Shown here one piece after another: positions 23,671 to 35,439 of a stretch of DNA of 64,000 bases. The translations under genes were made by a program, and so were the position numbers. The stretch's first letter is position 1; each line of letters opens with the position of its first letter. The notes beneath the pieces are model-generated. The model worked only from the letters and a program-made list of their open reading frames with translations, made no database searches and was not told the origin of the DNA. Source of the stretch: Sequoia sempervirens. Its lineage: Eukaryota > Streptophyta > Pinopsida > Cupressales > Cupressaceae. The stretch spans positions 186,001 to 250,000 of the forward strand of contig VDFB02262731.1 in assembly GCA_007258455.2 (NCBI GenBank), given 5' to 3'.

Positions 23671-24596
23671 TGTGATGTCTCTTTTGGGCGAGCAAAAAAA
23701 ATAAAAAAAATAAAAAAAAATAATAAAAAACAATTCAAAATTTGGGGCCCAAATTAGGTCGGCCAGATTGGAGTGAAAAGGGGAAGTTTGATATAAATAC
23801 AAGATTCATTTGGAGGCTTTTCATCATCAATGAATTTTATCGCTGCTTTTATGATCTGCACTTTGGTGAATATTCTAAGGACAAAAACCCTTATGAATAT
23901 AGGAGAAGTTGGACGAAACCTTAGCTTCTTCAATGGAGGACTTCATGACGGAGGTTCACATGGGCTTCAATGGTGATTCTTGCTAGGATCACATTCAGTT
24001 TTTGCATCAGCATTTAGGCATCTTGTTGAAGGGGCGAATTGTGCAAGTTGGGTGGTTTTCTTCAGATCTTTCAAGGCCCTATCAGCAGACCATCAGGCCA
24101 GCGCACCCTTTTGGTAGGGTTTTGATGTCATTTTCATCATAGATTTGCATTGTAATTTGCATTGGAGTTGGCTGGAGCAATTTCACCCAGCTAGGGTTAG
24201 TTTAGGAGGACATTTTATTGCATAAGTTGGGGTTACTTCATATCAGCAGATTTCTATGTGTTGTTGGGCATGTTTGGAGCCCATTGCATTATGTATTGTG
24301 CATCATTAGTTAAATCTGGATTATAGCAGCAGTCTGAACATTTGAATATTAGAAGTTTTGGTTTATATTTGGTGGATGTTTTGTTACCCTATGTTATTGG
24401 TTTCATGCTGTTTATGATCTGCTATCAATTTGGCATTTGTTGGATGAAAATATACTGCTGTTCATACTTAAATAAACTCAGAAAATTGCATCAGCAAATT
24501 AGGGTTTTGAGCAGAAAATAAAAATCAGAAATTAGGGCATCATTTTGTGTGTTGAAAAGTCAGAAATTTTGCACAAACATTGCTGGGAATATTTCA
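23671..24596 (+). mobile_element. Possible solo LTR
   Basis: The stretch begins TGTGATGTCT and ends ATTTCA, and the five bases before it (ATCTG, 23666-23670) recur directly after it (24597-24601). It is 926 bases long, starts with an A-rich tract, and has a TATA-like GATATAAATA about 120 bases in, as an LTR promoter would. No second LTR or internal region is present, so it would be a solo LTR left by recombination. Borders were chosen partly from the duplication and could be chance. Confidence 0.5.
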
Positions 24597-24601
24597 ATCT
24601 G

Positions 24602-25138
24602 TTTTATAATTGATCTCTTCTTGTTTTTGTTTAAACACAATATTTATTGGCATGTTGTAGAAAGAATGTAGGTGAATCATGTGTAAGGTTCTTGATCAAC
24701 ACAACTGATTCCCTTATTCTCGTCATTTTATTCTTCAATTGGTGTGTAAAAAATATTGAGTTGGATATTAGCATCAGTCGAGGATCATTTTAATATTTTC
24801 TTTTTGTTGTTTGATTGGGATTTGTTTTGAGTTTTCGTAATGTTTGAAAGGCGTTTTCTATTTTTGCAAATAATTTTTTATATTTTTTAATCTAAATATT
24901 GATGTTCTCTAAATGGGGCTCTATCCCAACTATTTATGAAATACAACATATATAAGGCAAAACTGTGTTAACAACCCTTAGCAGGGTGGAGTAGTGCCAA
25001 GAGCCAACACTGTGCAGATAAAACTACCTATGATAGAAGTTAATATTATAGTATAAAAGGTCCGCCATAACAAACAACACATTTAAATACCTCCTTGTGG
25101 CCACTCTGCCTAGAACCGTTCCCTAGAACACCAAATTG
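24602..25138. other. Stretch without a recognised feature
   Basis: AT-rich sequence with no gene seen. It lies at the 3' side of the minus-strand fragments that follow. Confidence 0.45.
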
Positions 25139-25756
25139 TCAATGCTCATAGGCATGCTTGTAAGCTTCAAGACCAAACACTAGAACAAGCTGAACTTTTG
25201 TATCTACTGGCTTCTCTGCTGCTTTAACCAGACAATGAAACTTCAGGCCATGAACCACAACATCCCTTTGCTCCATATAAGTCAGCATTCTCTGCTCCAA
25301 GAATGACATTGTGTAACCACTCATTATCTCCAATGTACCCTTATGGACAGAGACAAGCATATAACGCATTACTGTTCTTGTATCCTGTAAGAACTGATCT
25401 AAAATCTCCACACATATCCTCAAAACCCTAATATCAGTCTGCATTCTTTTCAGTTAATATTCTATTTCAGTTTTCTCCATCCCTTAATAATTCCTTTGCC
25501 TTTGCATTTACTCTACGCTTTTCATCCCCAATTGACTTGCTGCATATTCATCTGTTCTGCCAAAAAGATGACACTAATAGCTCCAACAGGCTTTCCCTAA
25601 GCTCCACATCTTGACCTTCTGCATAAGATTTTCCTTGAATTCTGTCATAATATTCACATGGGACCTTAGTAAGCCAATGTCAGCTAGGACTTCTTTACCC
25701 AGAATGGATTTAACAATTTTCAGGTTGGCAGCTGAATGACTGAAAAAAACATTCAT
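25139..25756 (-). pseudogene. Decayed helical protein fragment, possibly a retroelement tail
   Basis: Two minus-strand open frames (25574-25756 and 25139-25444) read as one helical, Leu/Val/Met-rich protein broken by stops and a frame change. The second ends with VFGLEAYKHAYEH before its stop. There is no catalytic motif. Because a LINE-type RNase H domain lies just upstream on the same strand, this may be the carboxyl tail of that element's polyprotein, but I cannot name the domain. Alternatively it is a separate dead gene. Confidence 0.3.
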
Positions 25757-26113
25757 TAGCTTATTATCTGTAACCGCCTTTGCCTCATTGGATAACGATC
25801 ATTTGCACCTCCAGCCATTGCATAAATAATATGCAGCTACAAACCACACTAGCCACACAAACCCTAATAATCCCTTAGCAAATCAAAATGCACCTCCAAA
25901 AACCAAACTAAGAAGCAATGCAAATCTCTGCATTATAGATGAAGATCTTTATAATTGCTCATAGTAAATGCGGGAGAATGCAAGCATCTGTGAGGCAGTG
26001 CTGAAGCTATGATACGTCTGGACAGCCTCTAACACTAATTGTATGTTAAATGGAACAATGCATTTTACAAGCTTTCCTTGGCTATTATTTTGCTCAAATT
26101 ATTGTAATATTTG

Positions 26114-26535
26114 AGCTCTGTACTTTTGACCAATAAGAAAGATGTTTGTGTTGCACCCTGGTTTGCTAACAAGTCAGCAGCCTTATTTTGTTCCCCAAAA
26201 CAATGGAATATTTTAAAGGAACAAAACTTATCATTCCATATTAAAATTTCTACTAAGATTGCTTTGAGGTACCAGCTTGGACAATATCCTTTGTTAAAAG
26301 CATTAACAGCTATTAACGGATTGCCTTCAATCTCAATATCTCTATAACCAGCTCTAAAAGAAGCATGAATACCTGGCAGGAGTTCAATCCACTACACGTA
26401 GTTATTAATTTTGCTCCCAAGAAATTGTAAGCCACTAGTATGAAGCTACCTTTCTCATCTTATAGAACAAAACCTGCTTCTGCTAAACTGTGATTGCCTT
26501 TCAAGGTGTCATCAAAATTTAGCTTTAACCCCCTC
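26114..26535 (-). pseudogene. Decayed LINE-type RNase H domain
   Basis: Read on the minus strand, the fragment gives an RNase H (RVT_3-type) fold in order: a LKLNFDDTLKGN block at the start, where the first catalytic Asp is expected, a middle region broken by a stop and a frame change, then IEIEGNPLIAVN (the Asp of the usual GDS is Asn here), and finally EQNKAADLLANQGA, the typical Asn-x-x-Ala-Asp end of the domain. This is the RNase H found at the end of many plant non-LTR retrotransposons. At least two stops and one frameshift make it inactive. No reverse transcriptase is recognisable on its 5' side. Confidence 0.7.
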
Positions 26536-26671
26536 TAAGCAGCTTTTGCCATTTGCTTTCTTTTCTCTTAATTCTTACTAGCTATCAGCCCTTGAATGGC
26601 AAAATATGGTTTTGTGTTATTGTTGTCATTGTTTACTTATTTATTTATTCTCAATATTCTCTTTGAAAGCA

Positions 26672-26821
26672 GAGCCTTTCTTCAGCTTTCATGCTGGGTC
26701 TAGGGGATTATCTGTCCTGCCAAAGTTGCTAGGTACCTCAGGTCATCCCTATGTTTCTAGTGTCATTCAGATGAGGCAATCGGAGCCACCTGTGAACCAA
26801 GGAGCCATTGGTATTGCTTCC
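26672..26821 (+). pseudogene. Exon-like open block of unknown family
   Basis: After an acceptor-like TTTGAAAGCAG the plus strand is open for about 50 codons in a low-bias, gene-like composition (containing LSVLPKLLGTSGHP and PPVNQGAIGIASKFA). The opposite strand has stops, so the plus strand is the more likely sense. No partner exon or family is recognised. It could be an exon of a dead gene inserted among the minus-strand fragments. Confidence 0.3.
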
Positions 26822-27493
26822 AAGTTTGCAATATATGTTATGTTTTCCCCATTATATAGTCTTTCTTTGCAATGTATAAACATTAAACTATAAACTGGTC
26901 CATCAATCATCTGAAAGTTATACACCCTCCTATCATGGTTTAGATTCTTTGTCATCATTGGGTTAACTGCCCTGTCTCTCTGCTAGACCACAGCTCAACA
27001 CACTCCTAATATATGGTCTATTTTGAGGTATTTTAGGGTATTTTGGAATTTCTTATATCGTGAACCTGTGATATGTTGCAGGAAGATTATGTCTACATTG
27101 GAAATCCTTGCATTTGGTCAGTGTTAGTGTTTTCAATACAAGAAAGAACGCTTTTGTAGGATCCCAACTATCAACTCACGAATTTTCTGGCATTTACTCC
27201 TACTGAGCACCATTTTGCAGGAACATAGTTTTTGAAGTGAAAGAGGTGAGATAGCCAAGTTGCAAGTTCAACATTAAAACTTGATTTACATATGATTTGA
27301 ATTCTGACTAGTGTAATGCACAAAATCAGGAAAGTTTCTTTTTAATAGCTCTTAGAAAATACCTGTTTAAATCTTATAGCACTCAAAAAGTTAGCCTTTA
27401 TGATGTATTTGTTTCCTAATTCTTGGTAACTTATTTTCCACTGCCACTGAATTCTCTCCCAGTTGAATCTATTTTAAGAGTGCCACCAGCTAT

Positions 27494-27641
27494 GTGTATG
27501 GTATCTACAGAAGCATATTGCATAATTGTGTTTTGTCACATTCTTCTGTGAATGTGCCAAGGTATACGTGTATGGTATCTACAGAAGCATATTGCATAAT
27601 TGTGTTTTTTTACATTCTTCTGTGAATGTGCCAAGGTATCT
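27494..27641 (+). repeat. Two-copy tandem duplication, period 74
   Basis: A unit starting GTGTATGGTATCTACAGAAG is repeated once with only two or three changes, so this duplication is fairly young. No gene is affected. Confidence 0.9.
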
Positions 27642-28496
27642 TTGAATAATTCTCGTATGGTCTTTCATGAATGTAAAGCAGCCTGTGCAGTCTATAGATA
27701 TCAACTCAAAAATGGAAAAATTGATTCAATTGTATGCTGTTTAAATATTCAATTTTGTAAGCTCGATCTGATAGAATGACTGTATCTGTAGTTCACAATA
27801 GCAAAATTTATTTTCCTGGTACCAGGACTATGCTGAAGTTTTCTTTTATGCAAAATTTCCCCCGCTTAGAGATGTTCAATGAGATAATAGAGAAAACAAA
27901 TCTAAAGGGTGCCTGCTAGAAATTTATATTGAATACTCCTTATTTTTTAACTACCTTGCAGAGCTGTCTTCCCTAATCTTTGTATTAAATAAGTTTGTGG
28001 GCCCTATTTTGCCATGAAGAGAATGTGGGCATTGCTTTTTCTTCAAGAGTTTGGTGTTCTGGAAGTGTCCTTGGGGTACCAAACTAAATTGGAACCCGCT
28101 GGTTTAATGTTTGTAGCTGTTATTCTGTGATGGTATAATAAGGATTCTTCTAAAATTGCCAACTAAGGGCTTTGTATTCTTTTGGTAACACTGCTTTCAG
28201 GCAATTCTGTTAGAATTTGCAGGCATTCCTGGCATTGTTGGCATGGTATGCTGACAGGCCAAGTGGTACAAGGAAAAAATATCTGTAATCAACATTGAAA
28301 TTGATAGGCACGTAAACATATCTCTTTAAAGATTTTGATTACTGTTGAAATGAATGAACTGTAAAACTAAATATCAGTAGTACATACCTAAAATATAATT
28401 AGTTGTAGACATTACTGTTATCTCGCTGAAAGGTGCGTTCAAAGTTAATTAGTGACGTCAAGGAGACATGAACTCATGCATCACAGTTTGTTTCAA

Positions 28497-29960
28497 CTAT
28501 TGGAATATTTGGCGGAGAGAAACTTCTAGGCACTTGTACATTGCTTTGCTTGGGAATAAAAATCTGATGTATTGCCTTAAGTGTGCGAGTATACCAAATG
28601 GGGAACCAAGGCTAAGTATTTTACTATTTGGCGATGACCTAAAGTCTGGCAACAGAAACTTGGAAACCTTGAAAAGTTGAATATAATCTAGAGCCAAGCT
28701 GGATGAAAGTCCAAAGTGCCGAGAAGCATAACTGTAGAAGGATTGCAGCATCTTAGATGCTTTCTTTTGATTTGCAGTTGATAGAATTATTTTTATCTTA
28801 AAGTTGTTCAGTGCCAATTTGAGTTGGGCAAGATGGTTCTTGGTTGCAAATGTTTGGGACTTGTATGATTCCTTGAGATGAGAGACTGTACACCACTTCT
28901 GAAATTCTTTTACAAGCTTGATAACTGTCTCTTCAGTGGCAGACCTACAATGAACACAGGAACCTCTAAGTTATGCCAGTACCAAAGAGAAGAAAGATGC
29001 TAGCAGGTCAGCGTGGAAACTTTTACCCCAAATGCTGTTCTGGATTGGCAAAGCTTTTAGAGTCTGTAATGCCTCATGGACCCTCCGTTGTCTCACTATA
29101 GTGAGTTATGTGGGATAATCACAACACAACATTTTTATCTGGTTTAGTTGGGGAAAGTTCTTGAGTTTTGTAATTTTCGTCCTCCTCTCTGGTACAAACG
29201 CTGCTTATATGTGTTTAGGTGCTTTGTGGGTCTCATTGCCTTGTGACTTTTACTAATTTATATGAGGGAAAAAATTCATGGAAGAAGTCACTACTCATAG
29301 AAATTGATCATCAAAGAGAAAAAGTTACACAATTGAATATCCACAGAAATAATACGTCTAAGTAAAAGCCATTGTAGAAGCTCCAGTTACTCAAACTAAG
29401 CTCAATAATGTTCACCTCAAGAAGGGAGCATACATTTAAAACTGACACGGAAAGGAACATGAAGATTCTCGCTAGGGTAGAGGCTGGTTTCCCTGTGCTA
29501 CTGGATTGTTTGGAAGGGTGAAATCTATAATTAAGGTTGAAATTCGTGTCCATCTTTATACAAATTAGGAATGTTATGAAAAAAGTTGTGTTTTGTTCTT
29601 TAGTTTGAGGAATCTGTTTTAGTCAAGAGTCCAACAGAAAAGAGCATAGGAATTCATTTCTAATGTGCAAACTATCCTTCCAACTTAGCGAATATAGATT
29701 TTAGTCTTCAAATGTTGATTGTCCACAATGGACTTAGATATCAAAGTTCCATGTAAACCATTGCCAAAACTACAAGTGACCAAGCCGTAATCGTCCAGGA
29801 TGTTTTCTACAAAGTTTTGGTGGAAGTTATTTTCAAGCTAAACAAAATGAGAGTAGCCAGAGCAGTTGGGAGTAAGTTCTTTCTAGGCAGCCCTATAACA
29901 GCTTGTGAAGAAATAAAATTGCTGAAGAAGCATATCAAGAAACTTCATTTCTAAGGATTG
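28497..29960 (-). pseudogene. Unrecognised decayed gene with exon-like blocks
   Basis: Three minus-strand blocks have balanced, gene-like amino acid use despite AT-rich DNA: 29690-29950 (with GYSHFV and FVENILDDYGLVTCSFG), 29360-29553 (with SSTGKPASTLARIF), and 28497-29100, open for 157 codons after one TAA. The last has a CVHC pair followed by acidic and Lys-rich helices and SLGSPFGILAHLRQ near its end. Two or three in-frame stops interrupt the set. The blocks appear to belong to one large mostly helical protein, with introns or decay between them. I do not recognise the family; it may be a dead host gene or a transduplicated fragment. Confidence 0.4.
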
Positions 29961-31013
29961 ATTTTTGAAAAGTATATATCAGGATATAGAAAAACTTTAT
30001 TTTGGATGTGTTGTGGTTGAGGTTTGGACAGGTTTTCACCAAGATGTGATGCTGTGGTTAAGGCTGTTCTCTTCCCCCAAGCTTTGGCTAGAGTCAATGT
30101 TAATGGCAGCTTTTTACGGCAAATCTGGTTGTAAAGGTCCATTTAGTTAAGTATGCCCTCTTTTGCTGTACTTTAATGGTTTAGTACTTGATGTACTTGG
30201 GTTTCTAACAGCAGAGGATTCACGATCAGATCAAACGAATTTCTCTTCTTAAGTACTGTAACTTATCAATGTACATTTGTGCCTTGACCTCTGAATCCAC
30301 TCCAGAGTTGACTGAAATGACATGAAAGTCACTGTTTATTATTATTTTTTTAATTTAAATATTTAAAATAAATGTATTTTTTTCCTAATTATTTTAAAAT
30401 TGTATATTTTTTTTTTGATAAAACAAAATATAACAAGGATAAAACAAAAACAAAGTTAAAATATTTGTCATTTCTAAAGGGCTTTTAGAATAGCTTCTGT
30501 AACAGACCCCAATTTATCCAAGGCAAACAAACAAAAGATTTTTGATTTGTCTACTTGTTTTTGACTGAAATTACATGATCTAGAATTGATTCACCTCAAG
30601 TTTCTTCGGGTTGTGGAACATCAAGAAAATATTGATATACCTAGCGAATTCTATATTATTCTGATTTAGATTTTCCCCCTTATGATGCATCACATATTGT
30701 GGGCATTTTAGTTCTTCCTTATTGTGAACAAACATTTATGGAGCATGGAAACTCATTTAATCAAAATGTTGTTAGCGTCATTTAGTTTGGACGCGTATTG
30801 CTGCATGCACTAAATCATTTTTGTTTAAATGTTCCTTCTATACTTTGGACCGAGTCCCCATCTTTTAGGCATGTAAACAAGGACATTCCATGTACATTTT
30901 TTTTGACCATTAGTCATCTCTGGCATGCCTCTTGATTAGTTTCTAGTCATGACTATAACCACTTTTGATATGTAGCAATCCACTCTCTCGCTACCACCCA
31001 TGAGGGGGAGTTT
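29961..31013. other. Stretch without a recognised gene
   Basis: AT-rich, with T runs near 30410. A purine-rich GAGGGGGAG just before 31012 resembles a retroelement polypurine tract but no LTR could be paired with it. Confidence 0.4.
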
Positions 31014-31121
31014 GATTGACAATGGCTAAATGGTTTTTACTAAAGATATGATTGGTAATGGCTAATTGGTTTTTACTAAAGATATGATTGTTAATGGCTA
31101 ATTGGTTTTTTTTATAGATAA
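31014..31121 (+). repeat. 36-bp tandem repeat, three copies
   Basis: Units starting GATTGACAATGGC, GATTGGTAATGGC and GATTGTTAATGGC follow each other at 31014, 31050 and 31086. No coding frame is involved. Confidence 0.9.
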
Positions 31122-31961
31122 GATATGGATTTGATTGGGCCCATTTTTATAGAAATAATGAAAATGTGAGGCAAATTCTCCAACTACAAAGTTAGGGACA
31201 TCATGTAGATAAAAGTTATATTCTAACAAACAAGAATGGAATAATCATCCCAATGACAAAAGTAATAAAAATTGAAGTACAAATAAATACTGTTAGTTAA
31301 TAGATTATTCATTATTTGAAATTCTCAACCTTTTTTTTTCTATTGGTCAATCATATAAATAATCACCAATCAATAGTTGGGTAAATTAATTTTATATGGA
31401 ATAATTTCCTTCATAATTTTACAAGGTACACCTCCTTCATCTGATAAGAAAATGTGTTTTTTTTTTTTTTTTTAATAACATGGGTATGCTTTCAACCAGA
31501 AAGTAGGAAAGGCCGAAATAATAGAATCAACAGAGATTTATAAAATGCTACTAATGAATATTTATGGAGCAAGACACAATTTGTGAGAAAACAATCAAAA
31601 CATAGATTAATTGCATTCTACAAAGCATAAACTAATAAACTTATCAACCAAAGATATTTCTAAATTTGAGAAGATCAAATATTAGAATTGATTCTCACAC
31701 TCACACATAAATGCAATAACCAACAAAACTAATCACAATGCACAAATTATAATGGATTTTGTTTCATTCATTGATCCAAAACTGTAGGCTCATAGACATA
31801 TAACTTTCTCTTTAAGTTTGAATTATTTTTTATCTATTTCCTTTTTCAAATATTTATGAGAGATTTCTTTCAGTAACATCGTAGTTTATATACATTTACA
31901 AGAGTAATTGCTTCTTGAAAGCAATTGAAAAGAATAAGAGCCCCTTAAACTTCTCAAGACT
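31122..31961. other. AT-rich stretch with a T run
   Basis: Includes an unbroken run of 17 T at 31457-31473, which could be the poly(A) tail of a minus-strand retroposon; no body was recognised. Otherwise no feature. Confidence 0.4.
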
Positions 31962-34791
31962 TTAACGTTCTTTTACAAAATGAAACCAATAAAAACATGA
32001 GGCACTATTGAGGTGGCACACTATCACCATTCCCTTCTTATGATGATTGGGCATATTGCGTGGCAATTTTGACTTTGCTTGAAAAGATTTGATCACCGGA
32101 GGCATCTTACTATGTTGAGGAATGATTACATTTTTAGTTCTCAATTTCAACAAAGCTTTATTTCCTCGTACCAAAATTACCTTGTCATATGATGTTGCAT
32201 GGCCAAGGAATTGAGATAAAGAGAAATTGATATTGCTTAATCTTTTCATGCTCTCCACTTGTTTGTCAAAAATATTCTCGATCAATTCCTTGAATTTTCC
32301 CTTTAGCGTTTCTACATTCTCATCTTGAGAATCATCTTCTCTTCAGAGGCGAATGCTTGTGCTTGAAAGGTTCTTCTGAATGTTGACCTTCATTTGGTTA
32401 TGTTCACTGAGCAATTTGCTTTGCTCCAATATGTTTTGTTTTAGAAACGAGAGTTTCCATTCATGCTTTTCTTCCACATAAAGCATCTGCCATCCTTAAT
32501 GTTTGGAAAAATTTGCTTAGCTACCAGTTTATCCAACCCCAAATCAACCATTTCCTTGAGATCATTGCCAGTCTTCAACCAAATGAACTCTTCGTATTTG
32601 GTGGCAACGATTTCATTGTCAACCTCTTTCTTCAATGGCTCAATACCTTCACAGATCTTTTTAATGTTTGTGATGAATTTCGTTCCCCTTACCACGATAT
32701 CCTTGGTCCAATCTTCTGTGACCTTCCCATAAGACTTGTAAACATGATTTTAACAATCATTTCTTTTCCACTAATAGAGCTATGATCAAAAGCTATATCA
32801 ATTTGGACAGCGAGTTGAGTTGAAAGATCGACACGAGATCTTAAACAATTGGTTAAAGCATTAACCCATTGTTTTAACTGGTCTTTGGTTTGCTTATCTT
32901 TTTCTATCCTTTCTACAAGCTTGGCAACTGACACCTGGAAATTGTGGACATCTCCGTCTCTCGTAGAGGGTCCCAAATTAATCCTAGTAATATTGAAATA
33001 ATTTGTAGTCATTTGACTAGCCTTCTTTTGAGTAGAAGGATGAGTGACCTCAACATACATATTTCTAGAGGAGGGGTCATTCAACAATCGAGAGGTGGTT
33101 TTAGGTTTTTTTAACCTATGACATTATTTGGTGTAACTGAGACACAATATCCTTATCTGGCAAACTCAATTCAACCACCTTTCTTTTATTGGTTAAAGAT
33201 TGTTCTAACCATGAGACATATGGAGGTGTGGGGACATTACTAGTTCTTGGAGAAGAAAATTGAAGTGACCTTCTAAGAGGATGTGTATTAGAAATTCCAA
33301 CCTTAGGGGAAGAAGATGGATTCTCCTTAGATTGTGTAGATGGATTTTCAAGTGAAGGAGAATCATGAGAAGGAGAAGAAGAAGAGTTACTTACTTGAGA
33401 TGGTGAAGAAGGTATGTGAATAGATTCTTCTTCTTCCTCTTCCACCATAGAACTCAATCTTTCTTTGTCCTTTCTCTTTAAGCTGCCTCTACTGTAGATA
33501 CCTCACAAGCCTTTTCCAAATTCCTACTTACTGAGGGATCCTCATCATCATCTCCACTGCCTCCAAAGGTAGTCTGCTATGTTGCGAATGCCATTTGTTG
33601 AGGTGATGTAGACCTCCTTTGACTACTCTCCGCTTACTTTGTAGCTTCCTTAGCTTGCTGAGGGGCAAGATTTTTCTTTTCAGCCTTCTTTTTCATTACT
33701 CATTCCTCTGTTCGCCTAAGTACTATTGCAGTCTTAGCCTCAATAGTTTCTATTTCCTTCACACTCCAATCTATTAGTAGGATGGGCTGGCTTTGTATGT
33801 GGTCTGTGAAGATGGGATCTACCAGATCATATTCATCATCTTCAATACCTTGGATATCCCAATTTAATTTGAAAGTTACAATCTGTCTTAATGAAAACCT
33901 CACCCATCCTCTTCTCCTTACTTCACATTCATCTACATAATCTGCCCAATAATCTTCCAAATCCAAAATGTGATTAAAATCTAAACCTAGATGTAGATTA
34001 TCTTTGACAAAGTTTTGGCTATCAAATGGAAACCTCCTTTCATAAAACTACATGTTGAATTTAACTAAATCCTTTTCAATATTTAAAGCATTGGATATAG
34101 AGTTGCAGTGATAATGTGATAAGCCAATGTGAAAAGGAATTCCTGTCTTCTTCCTTTCATGACATCTCTTGCTCACTTTAGCCACCTGTCTACATATCTC
34201 AATGAGGATAAACTTGTCATCAACATATTTTGGTAGTTTATAGGGCAACCCATCAAATCCTCCCACTCTTATGTAGTTAAATCTTTGAAATTGAATGAAA
34301 TAACTACCATAGTTATTGATCAATTGAGTAGCTTCAAGGTTTATTCTCAAGCCCATGTCTCCTTGAATCTCTTTCACCACTCTCATGGTAAAGACATCAT
34401 TTACTCTTCTAAAACACCTATAACTTCTTTCCAACTACGATTGAGTGTAGTAATAATAGATTTGGATAGAATCGTCAAGCACATCTACCGGATGGACTCC
34501 TCGCCAATGCCTTATGCAACCAATGACATAGAAAATGTAGGACATGTAAAAAGCTCTATGTAACTAGAAGTGGGCGATTTCTAAGTGAATTTTTTTGCTA
34601 ATTAAAGTGCTCTAATCAATGAATTGTTGCCCATAAATTATCACAATGAATAAATACATCCACTCCTCAAAATCATGTGTATTCTCATTACCTTTTAGTA
34701 TGTGAAGGAGAACTATAATGTTTGAAATTTCATCTATGAAATGAGACCAGTGCAACTTTTTAGGTAATTGGGATTTGCCTTTCTTAGGCAT
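31962..34791 (-). pseudogene. Large decayed protein of unknown family
   Basis: From an ATG at 34791 (start MPKKGKSQLPKK) the minus strand carries a nearly continuous frame of roughly 900 codons. The amino half contains blocks such as RFNYIRVGGFDGLPYKLPKY and WADYVDECEVRRRGWVRFSLR. The middle is a Glu run followed by a Ser/Pro-rich linker (about 33120-33460), and the last third is helical and Lys/Glu-rich, probably coiled coil. It is broken by about eight in-frame stops and at least two frame changes; five of the first eight stops are TAG. The length and layout suggest a transposon-encoded structural protein, but I see no protease, polymerase or transposase motif and cannot name it. Confidence 0.45.
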
Positions 34792-35124
34792 TTTAAACCA
34801 TTAGCGAGCAATTGTATTATTGCATTCGCTCTTCTTCTTAGTGAAATGCTAGTAAGCTACCATATAATCAATGACAACAAATTCATTTCTCTGTGGCAGT
34901 CAGAGGCAAGTTTTGAAAGAGTAACCAATCAATCTATCCACCATCATGTTGTCACTAGTTCTTACTTCAAGAGTCTGTGGATGTTTATGGTTCATGCATT
35001 CTAGAACCAAGTCTGCACATTGTACGGAGACGAGAAATGCAGCTGCTTATAACAATCCACTCTCAATCAGTCTCTGTGTAATGGAAAAACTATTTTCTCC
35101 TCCAATCCTCTCCTAAAAATATTG

Positions 35125-35300
35125 CGAAGTCATAAATCATACACATCATATGCATAATAAAGGTACACATCATCATAAACATCGTCATCCATAACATAAA
35201 TATATGCATCCATCCATACATAAACATAAAATAAAACATCACATCATAAATATCATGTCAAAGGTCATCTCATATATATCATCAAAATAGGACTATCATG
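35125..35300 (+). repeat. CAT/CATA-rich low-complexity tract
   Basis: A run of CAT, CATA and ATCAT units with interruptions, of the kind that grows from a microsatellite. No gene lies in it. Confidence 0.6.
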
Positions 35301-35439
35301 ATAGAAAATCTGAATCAATGTGTAATATCATAAAAAATGAATATACAAGAGGCTATCAAAATCAACCCATGAATGGATAAACATAACAAATCAAGACTAT
35401 ATATCAAAAATGTGCCTATATATATAGCTATCCTTGGTT

